From Hevea brasiliensis (taxonomy: Eukaryota; Streptophyta; Magnoliopsida; Malpighiales; Euphorbiaceae): DNA of 64,000 nucleotides. The notes under the pieces were generated by a model. That model had not been told where the DNA came from and did not search any database. It saw only the letters and a list, made by a program, of their open reading frames with translations. How positions within the stretch are numbered: position 1 is the first letter of the stretch; each line of letters starts with the position of its first letter. The DNA lies in NCBI RefSeq assembly GCF_030052815.1, contig NC_079505.1, positions 29,016,992 through 29,080,991 on the forward strand. Reading direction: 5' to 3'. Shown piece after piece: positions 21,712 through 32,569 of the stretch. Made by a program: the position numbers and the translations under genes.

Positions 21712-24700
21712 TGTAACATCCTCACTTTAGCTAGTCCATACAGTCTACTGTTCCGGTGACTAATGTCGGTCCGGACAGCTAGAATGTTTGAAATTATAAA
21801 TAGACTAGAGTGAGGAGTTATTAAGTAACTAAATAATGCTCATAAAAATCAAAGAAAAATTTTAGAAACCAAATACACTAAGGTTAAACGAGCCGAAACA
21901 CCAAGGATGGGTAACCCGAAAGGGAAGTGACGGTGAAGGCCGTTAGCAGCCCTAGACCAGGGGGAAAAATAATAAAATAATTATTGAGACTCCGGAGAAG
22001 GGTTATTAAGGTTCTTATGGCATTAGAATGCCAAGAAAATACTTAGAAAAATTTTTCTATCGGTACACACAATTTTGGCTCGGTAAGCCAAACGGAGGGC
22101 ATTTTAGTCATTTCGTCTTCAGAGATGATTTTTGACCAACTTGTTCATTTACGTAAATGAATTATATAACATAAAATATGAATAAATGTTATTAAAAATT
22201 TAATTGAAATTAAATAGACAAGAAATGGTGAGAAATTGAAAGAAAATGAAATAATGACATCATAATGATGTCATTAAAATTCTCCCAACCAATCAAAACT
22301 TGACACATGGCATAATCTTAGTTAAAAGAGGCTAAATGGGCAGAAAATGAAAAAAAAATCAGAAGACCTTCTTCTTTCTTCTTCTTGGCGTCACCACCTC
22401 CTCCATAGCTAACCAAAACCAAGCTTTTCAAAGCTTGATTCCACCACTTTCTACCCAACAAAACCCTAACCTAGCAACACAAAAAATTGTTCTTACCTCT
22501 TGGCAAGTCTTTTGGGAGCAAAAAGAAAAGGAAAAGAGGAACCCTAGCAAGTGAGAAATCTCACTCCATAAGAGGTTAGTGACTAAAACCTTAAATTTCA
22601 ATTCAATTTCATGTTTAAGCACTATATTGGTGATTAAATGACAAAGAAACTTGATGAAAGACATTGGTATGCCATCCCTTATTTTTGGCAGCCATGGTTA
22701 GGGTTTGATGGTGTTGAATTTAATGAATTTAAAAGGGTATTAGGGCTGCCCACAATATGTATTTGCTAAGTAGATTGATGAAATAAAGTGAAAAATGCAT
22801 GAGTTTGAAATTGTTGAGTTAGGGTTTCGGTTGAAAAAATGAGACTTTGATCTTGTGATGATGGAAGTAGGTTTTAATGGTCAATTAGTGACCATTTGGT
22901 TTAGTTTGAACCAGAAATGAAGTGAATTGGGTTGTGGGATTTGAGGTTGGAGTGGCTGCCTTGTGTAACCTGCAGGTTTGGCTGTGAGTCCAGCCTGTTT
23001 GGACAGCCATAAATTGAATTGTAGAGGTTCAATTGGGGTTTGGCCAATTGGACATGAAACTAGACACATAATGGCACAACTTTGATGCAGAAACCATTCC
23101 CAGAAAACCAAACCAACTTGACCAAAAGCTTGCCCTAATTCGGGTGACCTGCACTCTGCCTGGGCAAAATGACTAAATGAACAGTGTTTGGTCATTTGGC
23201 CATAACTCAGTGTAGAAAGGTCCAATTGACCTGAAATTTTACCAGAAACAAGGAGACATATAGACCAACAACTTTCATGAAGAAACCTGACCCAAATTAT
23301 GACCATAACCTAGTCAAATTGCCAACCAAACTTGAGTCACCAAATCTGGCAGAATCAGTTTTGCCCAGAATTTTGGAATCTGCCCAATCCAGCCAGTTAT
23401 GGTATTTAGGCCATAACTTGAGCTACAAACCTCCAAATAGAGTGATTCAAAAAACGAAATTCATCTAGACAAAATAAGGAACAACTTTCATGTTGATCAC
23501 TTTTCCAAAATTCCACTTCAAAGATGACTAATGGAACAGAAAATACAAAGCATGAAAACTGAAATTTTTGTCTAATTATCATTAAGCTTAGGGATGGTAT
23601 TGGCAATCAATACCAACAAGTTAAAAATGGAAAATGTGGTATGTTGATGATATTTAAATTAATTTACCTATTGCCAATGCAAAAGTCAACATTTTAGTTG
23701 ACCAATGAAGTGAATAGTAATCATAAAAATACAATTTCAAAGAATTACTTAAATGAAAAGTGCCAAATGCCCTAGTAGGCCTAATGTGATTGGATTGGAT
23801 AGGTTGGCATGCCACTAGGGTTCTATTAGCAGTACTGCGTATGGCTTCATGCCATTCTGTGTTTCATGGTTTCCCATGCCATTCTGTAACATAATAGCCT
23901 TTGGCTATGATATTGAGTTGTTATACTTGGGTTTAATCCCCGATAATTATTACAGCTTATTAGCTGTTCTGTTGCACACCGGGAGACACAATGTGACCGA
24001 TGGTGTGATGGTCCAAGGTACTTAGTACCCAGTGCCAGTTTACCCGTTTGTCCAGTCCAGTTGACTAAATTAGGTTACTCGGGCAATGTTAATAAATTTT
24101 ACCAAACTTAAATCGAATAACACTGCAATAAATATTAGAAACTAAGTCTACCCAGAAATGTAAATATTCATTCTGCATATTTTATTTTAATTTATTTTAT
24201 TTTATTTTATATTGTCACCACTAAGGAGAATTGCTTAGCGCCGCTTTGCCACGCTGCAGTAATCGAGACTTAGTGGGAGTCCAAAGACCCGCATCTTGGG
24301 TGAGCCATCATATCTGCACTCAGAGTTCAGAGTCACCTCACATTGCAGTGCATTTGGTAGGACATTAGGCCATCTGGGATATTTTGATATTTTGCCATTT
24401 TGTATTTTGTAAACTTTTGTTATGTACATTATAAACTCATGTAATCATACTTTTGCTGTAATTATCTATGAACTGTGTTCAGAAATAAATATGAGTGTTC
24501 CTCATTGAATTTGGTATGATATGAGATGAATGAAAATTTTGAGATATTGAAGTGAATTGAGAAATTGTTGAGAATATATTGGAGGTTGATTGAGAATAAG
24601 GTGATGATATTATTGGGAGTGTTTTTAACAGGTTCAGAAGAACTGTTTTTCCAATTTATAGCCGGCACTCTGCCGGATTTTCTATAAAATTTGCGAAAAA

Positions 24701-24833
24701 ATTTAGTTTTATCAAAAATTATAAATAAATGAATTAAAAAGGATTAATTTAAATTGAAACATGAATTGGTGTTCCGACACACTGAGTGGCATAACTTGCT
24801 CAGCTACACTGTAGACGGGTAAGGGGTGTCACA
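21712..24833 (+). repeat. 5' LTR of element B
   Basis: 3122 bp, TGTAACATCC...GGGTGTCACA. Near its start it shares CTGTTCCGGTGACTA and GTCCGGACAGCTAG with A and C. A TATAAATA lies at 21795-21802. A motif copy AGGGCATTTTAGTCATTTCG is at 22096-22115. Downstream are several degenerate CCATAACT/GACCTGAAATTTT blocks (23200-23440). The 141-codon minus-strand frame at 22881-23306 has no recognizable domain and is broken in the 3' LTR. Confidence 0.94.
22253..22386 (+). promoter_or_regulatory. Probable promoter block in LTR of element B
   Basis: A perfect inverted repeat with 11-bp arms (AATGACATCAT, one spacer base, ATGATGTCATT) at 22253-22275 contains a TGACATCA half like bZIP sites. It is followed by an ACCAATCA CCAAT-type box near 22288 and a pyrimidine patch CCTTCTTCTTTCTTC at 22367, typical near plant transcription starts. 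Start site is inferred, not shown. Confidence 0.45.
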
Positions 24834-24957
24834 TTTAGTGGTATCAGAGCATCGGTTTAGGCGTTTCTGGGCCTAGATAGAGTACATACCATTGCATTGC
24901 ATTTGTAAATGTTGAGGTGACACTGATGCAGTCTGTTTGTCTTCTTATTTTGAATAG
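22575..24957 (+). other. Candidate leader intron, element B
   Basis: Donor AAGAG|GTTAGTG at 22575 and acceptor TTCTTATTTTGAATAG ending 24957, three bases before the gag ATG at 24961. The acceptor has a strong polypyrimidine tract from about 24932. The donor is weaker than the GTAAGT of A, C and D. If used, splicing would remove most of the LTR and the primer-binding site from a Gag-Pol mRNA. Confidence 0.4.
24839..24850 (+). other. Primer-binding site, element B
   Basis: TGGTATCAGAGC, five bases after the LTR, complementary to initiator tRNA-Met. Confidence 0.92.
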
Positions 24958-24960
24958 GAC

Positions 24961-26040
24961 ATGGATCCTACTTCGCAAAGAGCAGTTGATGAAGAGGTGG
25001 AGAGTCATGCTCCACCAAGGGCTGAGTCTGGGGGCAGGGGAGAATCTGCTCCACCAGCAGCTGAAGCACCTGCTCAACCTCAGTTTGCTCTATTCCAGCA
25101 AATGACCGAGTTCTATCGGCAAATGATGGGGGCAATTCCACCACCACAACCACAGCCACAACCTCCACCAGCCCCGCAGAAGTCCCATTTGGAGAAATTA
25201 TGAAAACATGGGGCTGTAGACTTCTTTGGAAAAAGGGAGGATGATCCCATGGCTGCAAAAAATTGGTTGGACAGAACCATCAGAGTACTGAAACAGCTAA
25301 ACTGCACCCCTGAGCAGAACCTAGTGGGTGCTGTGTCCCTACTTCAAGATGACGCATATCAGTGGTGGGACACAGTAACCAGTGAGGTGCAATCTGAACA
25401 GATCACCTGGGAATTCTTCCTTGCAGAGTTCAGGAAGAAATATATTAGCAAGGTGTATTTAGAGGAGCGAAGAAGGGAATTTATCAGTCTGAGACAGAGA
25501 TGCTTGTCGATCGAGTATGAGCGTGAATTTGTCAGACTGAGCCGGTATGGGAGGGAGATAGTCCCTACTGAGGCAGAGAGGTGTAGACGGTTTGAGGAAG
25601 GGCTCAATGACAACATCAAAGTCATGATCACAACACTGGAAATTACGGATTTTTCTAAACTGGTGGATGCTGCATTAAAAGTGGAAAGGGTTAGAATCAA
25701 TGAGCAAAATAGAAGGGAAAGACAATTAAGAGAGGTCCGGTCACCCAAAGGCATTCTCTCCTCAAAGAAGAAGAGTAAAGGTCCTCCCGCTCGACTTCAG
25801 GACCACCACGGTGGTCGGTCGGGCCTCGGGGCCTGCACCATAGTTTACACCTAGGAGAGGCTAGTCCACACCATCAATGGGTAGCTCTCTAGGGACAGTG
25901 TTTAGGGGACCAGCCCCTGCATCTTCTGCTTGTCAATACTGTCAGAAGTGGCATAAGGGGGAGTGTTGGTGAGTGACCGGTGCATGCTTACGGTGTGGAT
26001 CGACAGAACATCAGATCAAGAATTGTCCGAAGAGGACTAC
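24961..26040 (+). pseudogene. gag, element B (broken)
   Basis: ATG at 24961 (MDPTSQRAVDEEVES), then a Pro/Gln-rich N-terminus (PPPQPQPQPPPAPQ). A TGA at 25201 replaces the Arg expected in LRKHGA. The capsid-like retrotransposon gag block follows from 25204 (NWLDRTIRVLKQL, DAYQWWDTV, FLAEFRKKYISKVYLEERR). A frameshift after 25740 precedes the double zinc knuckle CQYCQKWHKGEC and CLRCGSTEHQIKNC (about 25930-26025), itself split by a TGA where Arg is expected. Confidence 0.88.
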
Positions 26041-26644
26041 TACTGTTGCTCCAACACAAACTGACAGGCCTGCTCCTGCACCACAAAGGGGTAGGAAACC
26101 TGGTAAACCTAAGGCAGCTGGTCCATCACTGAGGCCTGCATCTGAGTCAACTGAGAGGCCAGACACTAGAATACCAGCCAGGGCTTATGCCATCAGAGCT
26201 CAGGAGGAGCAAGATGCCCCGGATGTCATCAGGGGTACGTTTTCCCTCTACAACACTTTTGTACATGCATTGGTGGATCCAGGATCCACTCATTCCTACA
26301 TTTGCATCAAACTACCCATAGAGAGGGGAGTTCCAGTAGAGGAGAGTGATCAAGACATTCTGGTCACAAATCCACTAGGCCACAGTGTGGTAGTGAATAA
26401 GGTGTATAAAGGTTGCCCGCTGAGAATTCAGGGGTATGAATTCTCGGCAGACCTAATTGAATTGCCCTTCCACGAGTTTGACGTGATTTTGGGAATGGAC
26501 TGGTTATCACGTCATCAGGCAATAGTTGATTGCAAATTGAAGAGGATTTCTCTGAAAACTTCTGAGGGTAATGAGATCACTGTTGTGGGTGAAAGGACAG
26601 ATTTCCTATCCAATGTTTCTCAGCCACAGTTGCAAGAAGATTGA
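26041..26644 (+). pseudogene. Aspartic protease, element B
   Basis: Open from 25973 for 223 codons. After a Pro-rich linker comes RAYAIRAQEEQDAPDVIRGTF and the active-site region LVDPGSTHSYICI, then the C-terminal ILGMDWLSRHQAIVDCKLKR. All family landmarks are present, including the Gly lost in element A. The frame stops at 26642 before a short spacer (26645-26706) that links to the reverse transcriptase in another frame. Confidence 0.88.
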
Positions 26645-26706
26645 TGAGAAAAGGCTGTGAAGCTTACCTAGCACACGTGGTTGATACTAGGTAAGCTAAG
26701 CCAAAC

Positions 26707-28137
26707 TTGTGTGATATACCCACAGTAAGAGACTTCCCAGATGTGTTTCCTGAGGAGTTGCCTGGTTTACCACCAGAAAGGGAAGTCGAGTTTGCTATTG
26801 AGGTAATGCCGGGTACAGCACCCATTTCTATTGCTCCTTATAGGATGGCACCCACTGAATTGAGGGAGTTGAAAATTCAGTTGCAAGAGTTGCTTGATAA
26901 GGGGTTCATACGCCCCAGTGTGTCACCATGGGGAGCTCCGGTGCTATTTGTGAAAAAGAAGGATGAAACCTTGAGATTGTGTATTGATTACTGGCAGTTG
27001 AATAAAGTAACTGTAAAGAATAAATATCCATTGCCCAGAATTGACGATCTGTTTGATCAGTTGAAGGGAGCTGGTGTATTTTCGAAAATTGATCTCAGAT
27101 CAGGGTATCATCAGTTGAGGGTAAAGGATGCAGATGTGTCAAAAACTGTATTCAGAACCCGGTATGGGCACTATGAATTTCTAGTGATGCCGTTTGGGTT
27201 AACAAATGCACCAGCAGCATTTATGGACCTTATGAACCGTATCTTCCATCCATACTTAGATCGGTTTGTAGTGGTCTTTATTGATGATATTCTGGTGTAT
27301 TCCAAGACCAGGGAAGAACATGATGAACATTTGAGGATTGTTCTGCAAACCCTGCGAGAAAAGAAGCTGTATGCTAAGTTGTCCAAGTGTGATTTTTGGA
27401 TGAGTGAGATCTCCTTTCTTGGACACATAGTGTCAGCTGAGGGGATTAGAGTAGATCCCAAAAAGATAGAAGCAGTGATGGAATGGAAGCCTCCTAGAAA
27501 TACAACTGAGGTCAGAAGTTTCTTGGGGCTAGCTGGATATTACAGAAGATTTGTGAAGGGGTTCTCTCTTATAGCTGCTCCAATGACCAAGTTGTTGCAT
27601 AAGAATGTGAAATTTGGCTGGAACGACAAGTGCCAAGCTAGTTTTGAGAGGCTAAAGGCTATGTTGACAGAAGCACCAGTGTTAACACAGCCAGTGTCGG
27701 GAAAAGACTTTGTGGTCTATAGTGATGCCTCGCATAATGGGCTAGGATGTGTATTGATGCAAGAGGGGAAAGTGGTCGCCTATGCTTCCAGGCAGTTAAG
27801 GCCACATGAACAGAACTACCCTACTCATGACCTGGAGTTAGCAGCAATTATCTTCGCACTGAAGATATGGAGGCATTACTTATATGGTGAAAAATGCTAC
27901 ATCTATACGGACCACAAGAGCCTAAAATACTTGCCAACCCAAAAGGAGCTCAACCTCAGGCAGAGGCGATGGATTGAGTTCCTGAAGGACTATGACTATG
28001 TGATTGATTATCATCCTGGGAAGGCAAATGTAGTTGCTGATGCTTTAAGCAGGAAGTCCGTCACAGCTTTAAGATCACTCAATGCCTATCTGTCCTTAGC
28101 TCAAGATGGAGCTATTTCTACCGAAAGTTGCAAGTGA
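26707..28137 (+). CDS. Reverse transcriptase-RNase H, element B (intact 476-codon frame)
   Basis: Longest coding frame in the window. It begins at [19 protein letters not shown], then [38 protein letters not shown], catalytic FIDDILVYS at about 27277, and the connection [12 protein letters not shown]. RNase H has [31 protein letters not shown] and [20 protein letters not shown] has Trp where Arg is usual, a CGG-to-TGG change. It is a piece of the polyprotein, not an independent gene. It ends by frameshift near 28130, where the integrase starts in another frame. Confidence 0.92.
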   Translation: MCDIPTVRDFPDVFPEELPGLPPEREVEFAIEVMPGTAPISIAPYRMAPTELRELKIQLQELLDKGFIRPSVSPWGAPVLFVKKKDETLRLCIDYWQLNKVTVKNKYPLPRIDDLFDQLKGAGVFSKIDLRSGYHQLRVKDADVSKTVFRTRYGHYEFLVMPFGLTNAPAAFMDLMNRIFHPYLDRFVVVFIDDILVYSKTREEHDEHLRIVLQTLREKKLYAKLSKCDFWMSEISFLGHIVSAEGIRVDPKKIEAVMEWKPPRNTTEVRSFLGLAGYYRRFVKGFSLIAAPMTKLLHKNVKFGWNDKCQASFERLKAMLTEAPVLTQPVSGKDFVVYSDASHNGLGCVLMQEGKVVAYASRQLRPHEQNYPTHDLELAAIIFALKIWRHYLYGEKCYIYTDHKSLKYLPTQKELNLRQRRWIEFLKDYDYVIDYHPGKANVVADALSRKSVTALRSLNAYLSLAQDGAISTESCK

Positions 28138-28694
28138 GGCCAACCTCACGGCAGATACAAGATGGGCAGAGGGCAGATGAAAAACTAATGGCAATTATGG
28201 CTAAAATTCCTGAGGGGAAGGAAACTGAATATGAGGTGAAAGCAGATGGGTGTCTATACTACAGAGGAAGAGTGTGTGTACCAGATGATGGGGAACTGAA
28301 GACTAATATTCTGAAAGAAGCACACACTAGTGTTTATGCTATGCACCCGAGGAGCACAAAAATGTATAATGATTTGAAGCCTCATTATTGGTGGCCTGGT
28401 ATGAAGAGGGATATAGCTGACTATGTGACTAAGTGTTTAACATGTCAGCAAGTTAAGGCAGAACATCAAGTTCCATCGGGTTTGTTACAGCCTATAACCA
28501 TACCTGAATGGAAATGGGACCGGGTCACTATGGATTTTGTTAGTGGTCTACATCTCACCCAAAGGAAGCATGATGCAAAGGTGGGTGATAGTGGATAGAT
28601 TGACGGTCAAGACATTTTCTCGATTAGGACCGACTACTCCGGAGAAGCTAGCGTAATTGTATATCGCTGAGATAGTTAGGTCGCATGGAATCCC
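28128..28694 (+). pseudogene. Integrase N-terminal part, element B (before C insertion)
   Basis: Begins RQIQDGQRADEKLMAIM, then the zinc finger (KEAHTSVYAMHPRSTKMY, YVTKCLTCQQVK) and WDRVTMDFVSGL (first catalytic Asp). A frame change after about 28570 (HDAKVGDSG*) and a TAA near 28652 follow. The domain is cut in RSHGIP by element C. Joined across the C insertion, the reading frame continues into [10 protein letters not shown], which shows C arrived in an integrase gene. Confidence 0.9.
28690..28694. repeat. Target-site duplication of element C (left)
   Basis: atccc before TGTCACACC; its partner is at 38804-38808 after GGTGTTACA. Confidence 0.92.
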
Positions 28695-31600
28695 TGTCAC
28701 ACCCTACCCTCTCAGAAGGCATAACATGATCCCAGAGTATACCTAATGAATTACCAACTCCGCTTCATCGATAATCCATTAAATACACTACAAGGGATTT
28801 TAAAACTTTTCTTACTTCTTTACACATGGTGAGCACTATTTACAGTGTGAAAGACTTTGGTGAATCAAGTGAAACAACTAACTCATTTGATTTATTTGGA
28901 ATATCTCAGAAAATTTTGGCAAGGTGCCATTTGTATTTTGGACAAAACAGCTTCTTCGTAAAACTCAGAAAAGCACTTCAATATATTTTCAAATCTCAAC
29001 TCCAACATTTTTATCAACACAACACATTTCTCAAGTCAAATCCACAGTGAATTTCAAAGACTAAGATACAAAGATATAACACAATTTTTACAAGCCAAAT
29101 AACTCATAATTATTTTACAACTTTATCAGATAACTTAAATTTACAATCGCCAAAACCAAGAACAAAATATACATACAGGAATATACATTACAAGACAAAA
29201 TGCCACATGTGGTATACTCACTATACCCAAAAATCTCTCATGGCGATACTAGCACTTAGCTCACGCCTGCTCTGTCTCTACCGCGACAAAGAATAAAGCT
29301 ATCACGAGACAATGTCTCGCAGTGCACAACATTAACCAAATACAAATTTTAAATTACAATTCATAAATCATATCAATAGTGGATACTTAAAACCATAGTT
29401 AAATTCAAGACAATAAATGTCAACAAGAATTTAAACTCCATTTGTTAATATCACAATAATTTTCAATAAGTCGATCATGGTTGAATTCAATAGATGATAT
29501 GTCAATAAGAGTTTAAATCAATTTCACAATCTCACAATACATAATAACACAATTCGATCAAATAATCAAGAATACAAAGGTTGCCAATCTATAACACAAT
29601 TTAGGCCATGACACAATTTTTTCCATATATGCCGTGGTTGTACACCACGACAAGACATGCTCACCCCAATAATCGAAATCAATGAGGGAGGAAGCTAGCT
29701 ATATAATGAGAACTCATCCATACTCACCTCAGATCGGGAAGTCAAAGAGGGAGGAACATAATCATACTCACCCTGCACTAATAAGTCAAAGAGGGAGGAA
29801 TAATCACACTCACCCCATTAATGGAGGAGGAACATATTATCGTTGTCATGCCAATTGTGAGTCAAAACAATTCCAAACATTTTATTCAAATGATCCGTAA
29901 GAATCCAATAAATTTCCAAAGTTATAATTTCATTCACAAAATGGCAACACAATTGTAATTCACTTCAATTTCCACAAAACCATTTACGTTGCTTTTCAAT
30001 CAATAAGTATCCATCAAATACCATTCAAACAATTTTTCAGCTTTCAAACCATTCACAATGTTTTTCAATCAATAAGTGTCCACCAAACACATTTCCACAA
30101 TTTAAAACAATGATATGCAAATAGTCAATATTTATTTCAATTGAAAATAATTCAAAAGAAACAGTTGTTGTGCACAAACCTCCGATGACTGCCCCTCGAT
30201 CCGACTCAGTGTTTCCTTCCTTTTCTCGAGTCTTTGGTAATCGAGAAACACAATTTGAAGTGTTTCAAGACTAATTTAAATCGCTCTATCGATGGTGTTT
30301 GGTAAATAATGCAATCAACTCAATTATTCACTTAATCACCTAATATACCACCCTCGCTATGCTTTTAGGTAAATTAGGTTTTAGTGTCGTTAATATGTCA
30401 CATTTGATAGGTTTTAGGTTTGGTATGTTTTACCAAAGTCATTTCCATGCTTAGTGCATTTTAATGCAAATTGCTGGATTCCGGGACACTGGTTTGACCT
30501 AACCGGACGATCTAGTTCCCTCGGTTTTAGGGACTCGGTCGAAACTACAAAATTGAAGATTTAGCTCTTATGGACCGCGTGCAAAATTTCAGGTCAATCC
30601 GAGTTAAGTAGACCGAGTTATGGTCATTACACTCTTGCTGGTCAAATGGTACCATTTTAGGTCAATTTTAGGTCAAATTGGTCAATTCTGGTTCGGCCAG
30701 TTTTTGGACCCGAACTTGTGCAAGTTGTTTGACTTGCTTATGGTCATTTCTGGGCTTTGGTGTCTTCATAAGACTTGTAGGTATGGGTCTTAACTATTCT
30801 TGGTTAATATTTCAGGTCAATTGGACCTGGTTTGAGTGAGTTATGGCCTAAACACTCACTGCTGCCAAATTGGTCATTTTTCAGGTCCTAATTGCACCTA
30901 ATCCGAATTGGTCATTTTTTTAGGTCACCTTGCAAGCAGAATTTTGGCATGGTTTCTCAATGAAAGTTGGCACATTTTGTGCCTAGTTTCACCTCAAATT
31001 GGTCTCATACCAATTGAGGTTACACATTTAAGGTTATAGGCTAAAATGTGTACTGCCCTCAATATGCTTTTCACACCCCATTCAAAACACATATTTACCT
31101 TGCAAAGTTTACTTCCATACCCTACCAAATCAGTTTTGGTACATTACCAAAAGCACTTTCTACTTTACATTAACATTATTTTGGGCAGATTCCAATCAGC
31201 CTCAACACACCAATATCATTCACAATTACAATTTCTAAGTACTATTACAAACACACCTAACCATTACAAATTTTACACACACTTTACAAGATCAATCTAC
31301 ATACATATCATCAATCCTTCTAGGTTAATATTCTGCATACATTTCCTTCAATATATACCATTACTCAAGTGTCCCCAAGCTGCCACAAACCATTCTTCAA
31401 CATCAAAGTGCCGTCCATTTTACAATTTCCCATCCAAGTGCATAAATCACCACATAAACATGAAATAATTCACTAGGTTACTAATTCATCATGATCAACA
31501 CCATTTCTCATCAATTATATGCACAAATATCTCATCAAAAACGTTACTCATGGCTGTCCAAAATGAAAACAATAATAACCCTTCAAACTCAAAATTTTCT

Positions 31601-32534
31601 TTCACCAAACTAACACCCATAACATTAACATAAACTTTAACAAAGAAATTCTCAAAAATGCAAACTTACCTTTAATTGTAACTTGCTAAACCTTCATCAA
31701 ACTTCTCAAAATTAGTATCAATATCTTCCTTGTGATGTGTAGACAAAGTTTAATGAAGAACACTAAGAGGTTGGAGTTGAAAATGGAGAGTTAAGAAAGC
31801 TTGCATGAAAATGGCTATGGAGTTTCCTTCACTCTTCAATTCGGCAATTTGAATGCAAATGAGGAAGATGACTTATTCAGCTGCATTTTAAGTGTACACA
31901 TGTCCCACTATGTATTTAATTAATCCCCTTAGTGGTCCACTTAGTCACTTAATCATATAATAAAGTAATTATTCATTTATTCCACATTTAACCCATAATT
32001 TCCACTATTTATTTTAGGTACCACCAATTTAATTTTTCATTTTATTTTCTAAGTGTAATACTATTTATTTTTAATGGACATTTAGGTCAAAAGACACTTC
32101 GGATGTCAATGACCATAATGCCCTGCTTGGGTGGCATTCCCGATTTTTCTATACCGGTTTTGTCTGCTTTTTCGATTTCTCACTTTTCTTTGTACTAATT
32201 ATTTAATTTTTCTTTGATATTTCTAATGATATTTATTCTTCAACAAGGGTCTATTTATGTCCCAAAAATGTTTTCCGTGGTTCCCGCGCCAGTGTACACC
32301 AACGGTCCACGCCGTGACTTCCCAAAGGCCACCCATCGTTAGGTTTCCTACTGCTTAACTTGATCACATTTCTTTGCAATCATTTTTCCTTTGTTTTTCT
32401 TGTACTTTCTTTTCTTTTATTTCATTATTTTATGTCTCCTCACTCATTGAAGTGTGGTTCTAGGCATCCTAGCTGTCCTGACAACACCGGTCACCGGAGC
32501 AAACAGAACGCACTACCGAACTTAGGGTGTTACA
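28695..32534 (-). repeat. 3' LTR of element C
   Basis: Begins TGTCACACCC on plus and ends GGTGTTACA. It is related to the LTR of A over most of its length but differs in its central part. There it has a ~40-bp tandem array (29680-29830) with AAGTCAAAGAGGGAGGAA units. A perfect donor TAAAG|GTAAGTTTGC is read on the minus strand at 31669. Plus-strand frames in it (for example 31046-31468) show no domain. Confidence 0.93.
29680..29830 (+). repeat. Tandem array in LTR of element C
   Basis: About three imperfect units containing GAGGGAGGAA followed by an AT/CACTCACC stretch. The other LTR has the same array at about 35955-36103. Confidence 0.75.
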
Positions 32535-32569
32535 ATTCTCCCCTTAAATAAATTTCGCCCACGAAATTT
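32535..32569 (-). other. Polypurine tract and palindrome of element C
   Basis: On the minus strand a TTTAAGGGGAGAAT tract abuts the LTR. Next to it is a perfect inverted repeat AAATTTCGCCCACGAAATTT (32550-32569). Confidence 0.85.

Noticed and set aside
22881..23306. 141-codon minus-strand frame in LTR B, repeated at 62930-63355
   Set aside because: No domain. The counterpart in the 3' LTR (41092-41379) is shortened by a stop. It persists only because the LTR is repeated.
24839..24850. tRNA-like sequence TGGTATCAGAGC at several places
   Set aside because: Only the complement of a tRNA 3' end; no cloverleaf around it. These are primer-binding sites.
26707..28137. Plant pararetrovirus (caulimovirid-type) reverse transcriptase-RNase H
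   Set aside because: Flanked by LTRs, protease upstream and chromodomain integrase downstream with clean target duplications, so it is Ty3/gypsy.
29682..29900. 72-codon frames over the LTR C tandem array (also 35956-36174)
   Set aside because: Repeat-derived sequence without family resemblance; explained by the ~40-bp units.
31046..31468. 140-codon plus-strand frame in LTR C, with a partner at 37314-37712
   Set aside because: Antisense to the element, low-complexity composition, no recognizable motif. Open because the LTR is poor in stop codons in that frame.
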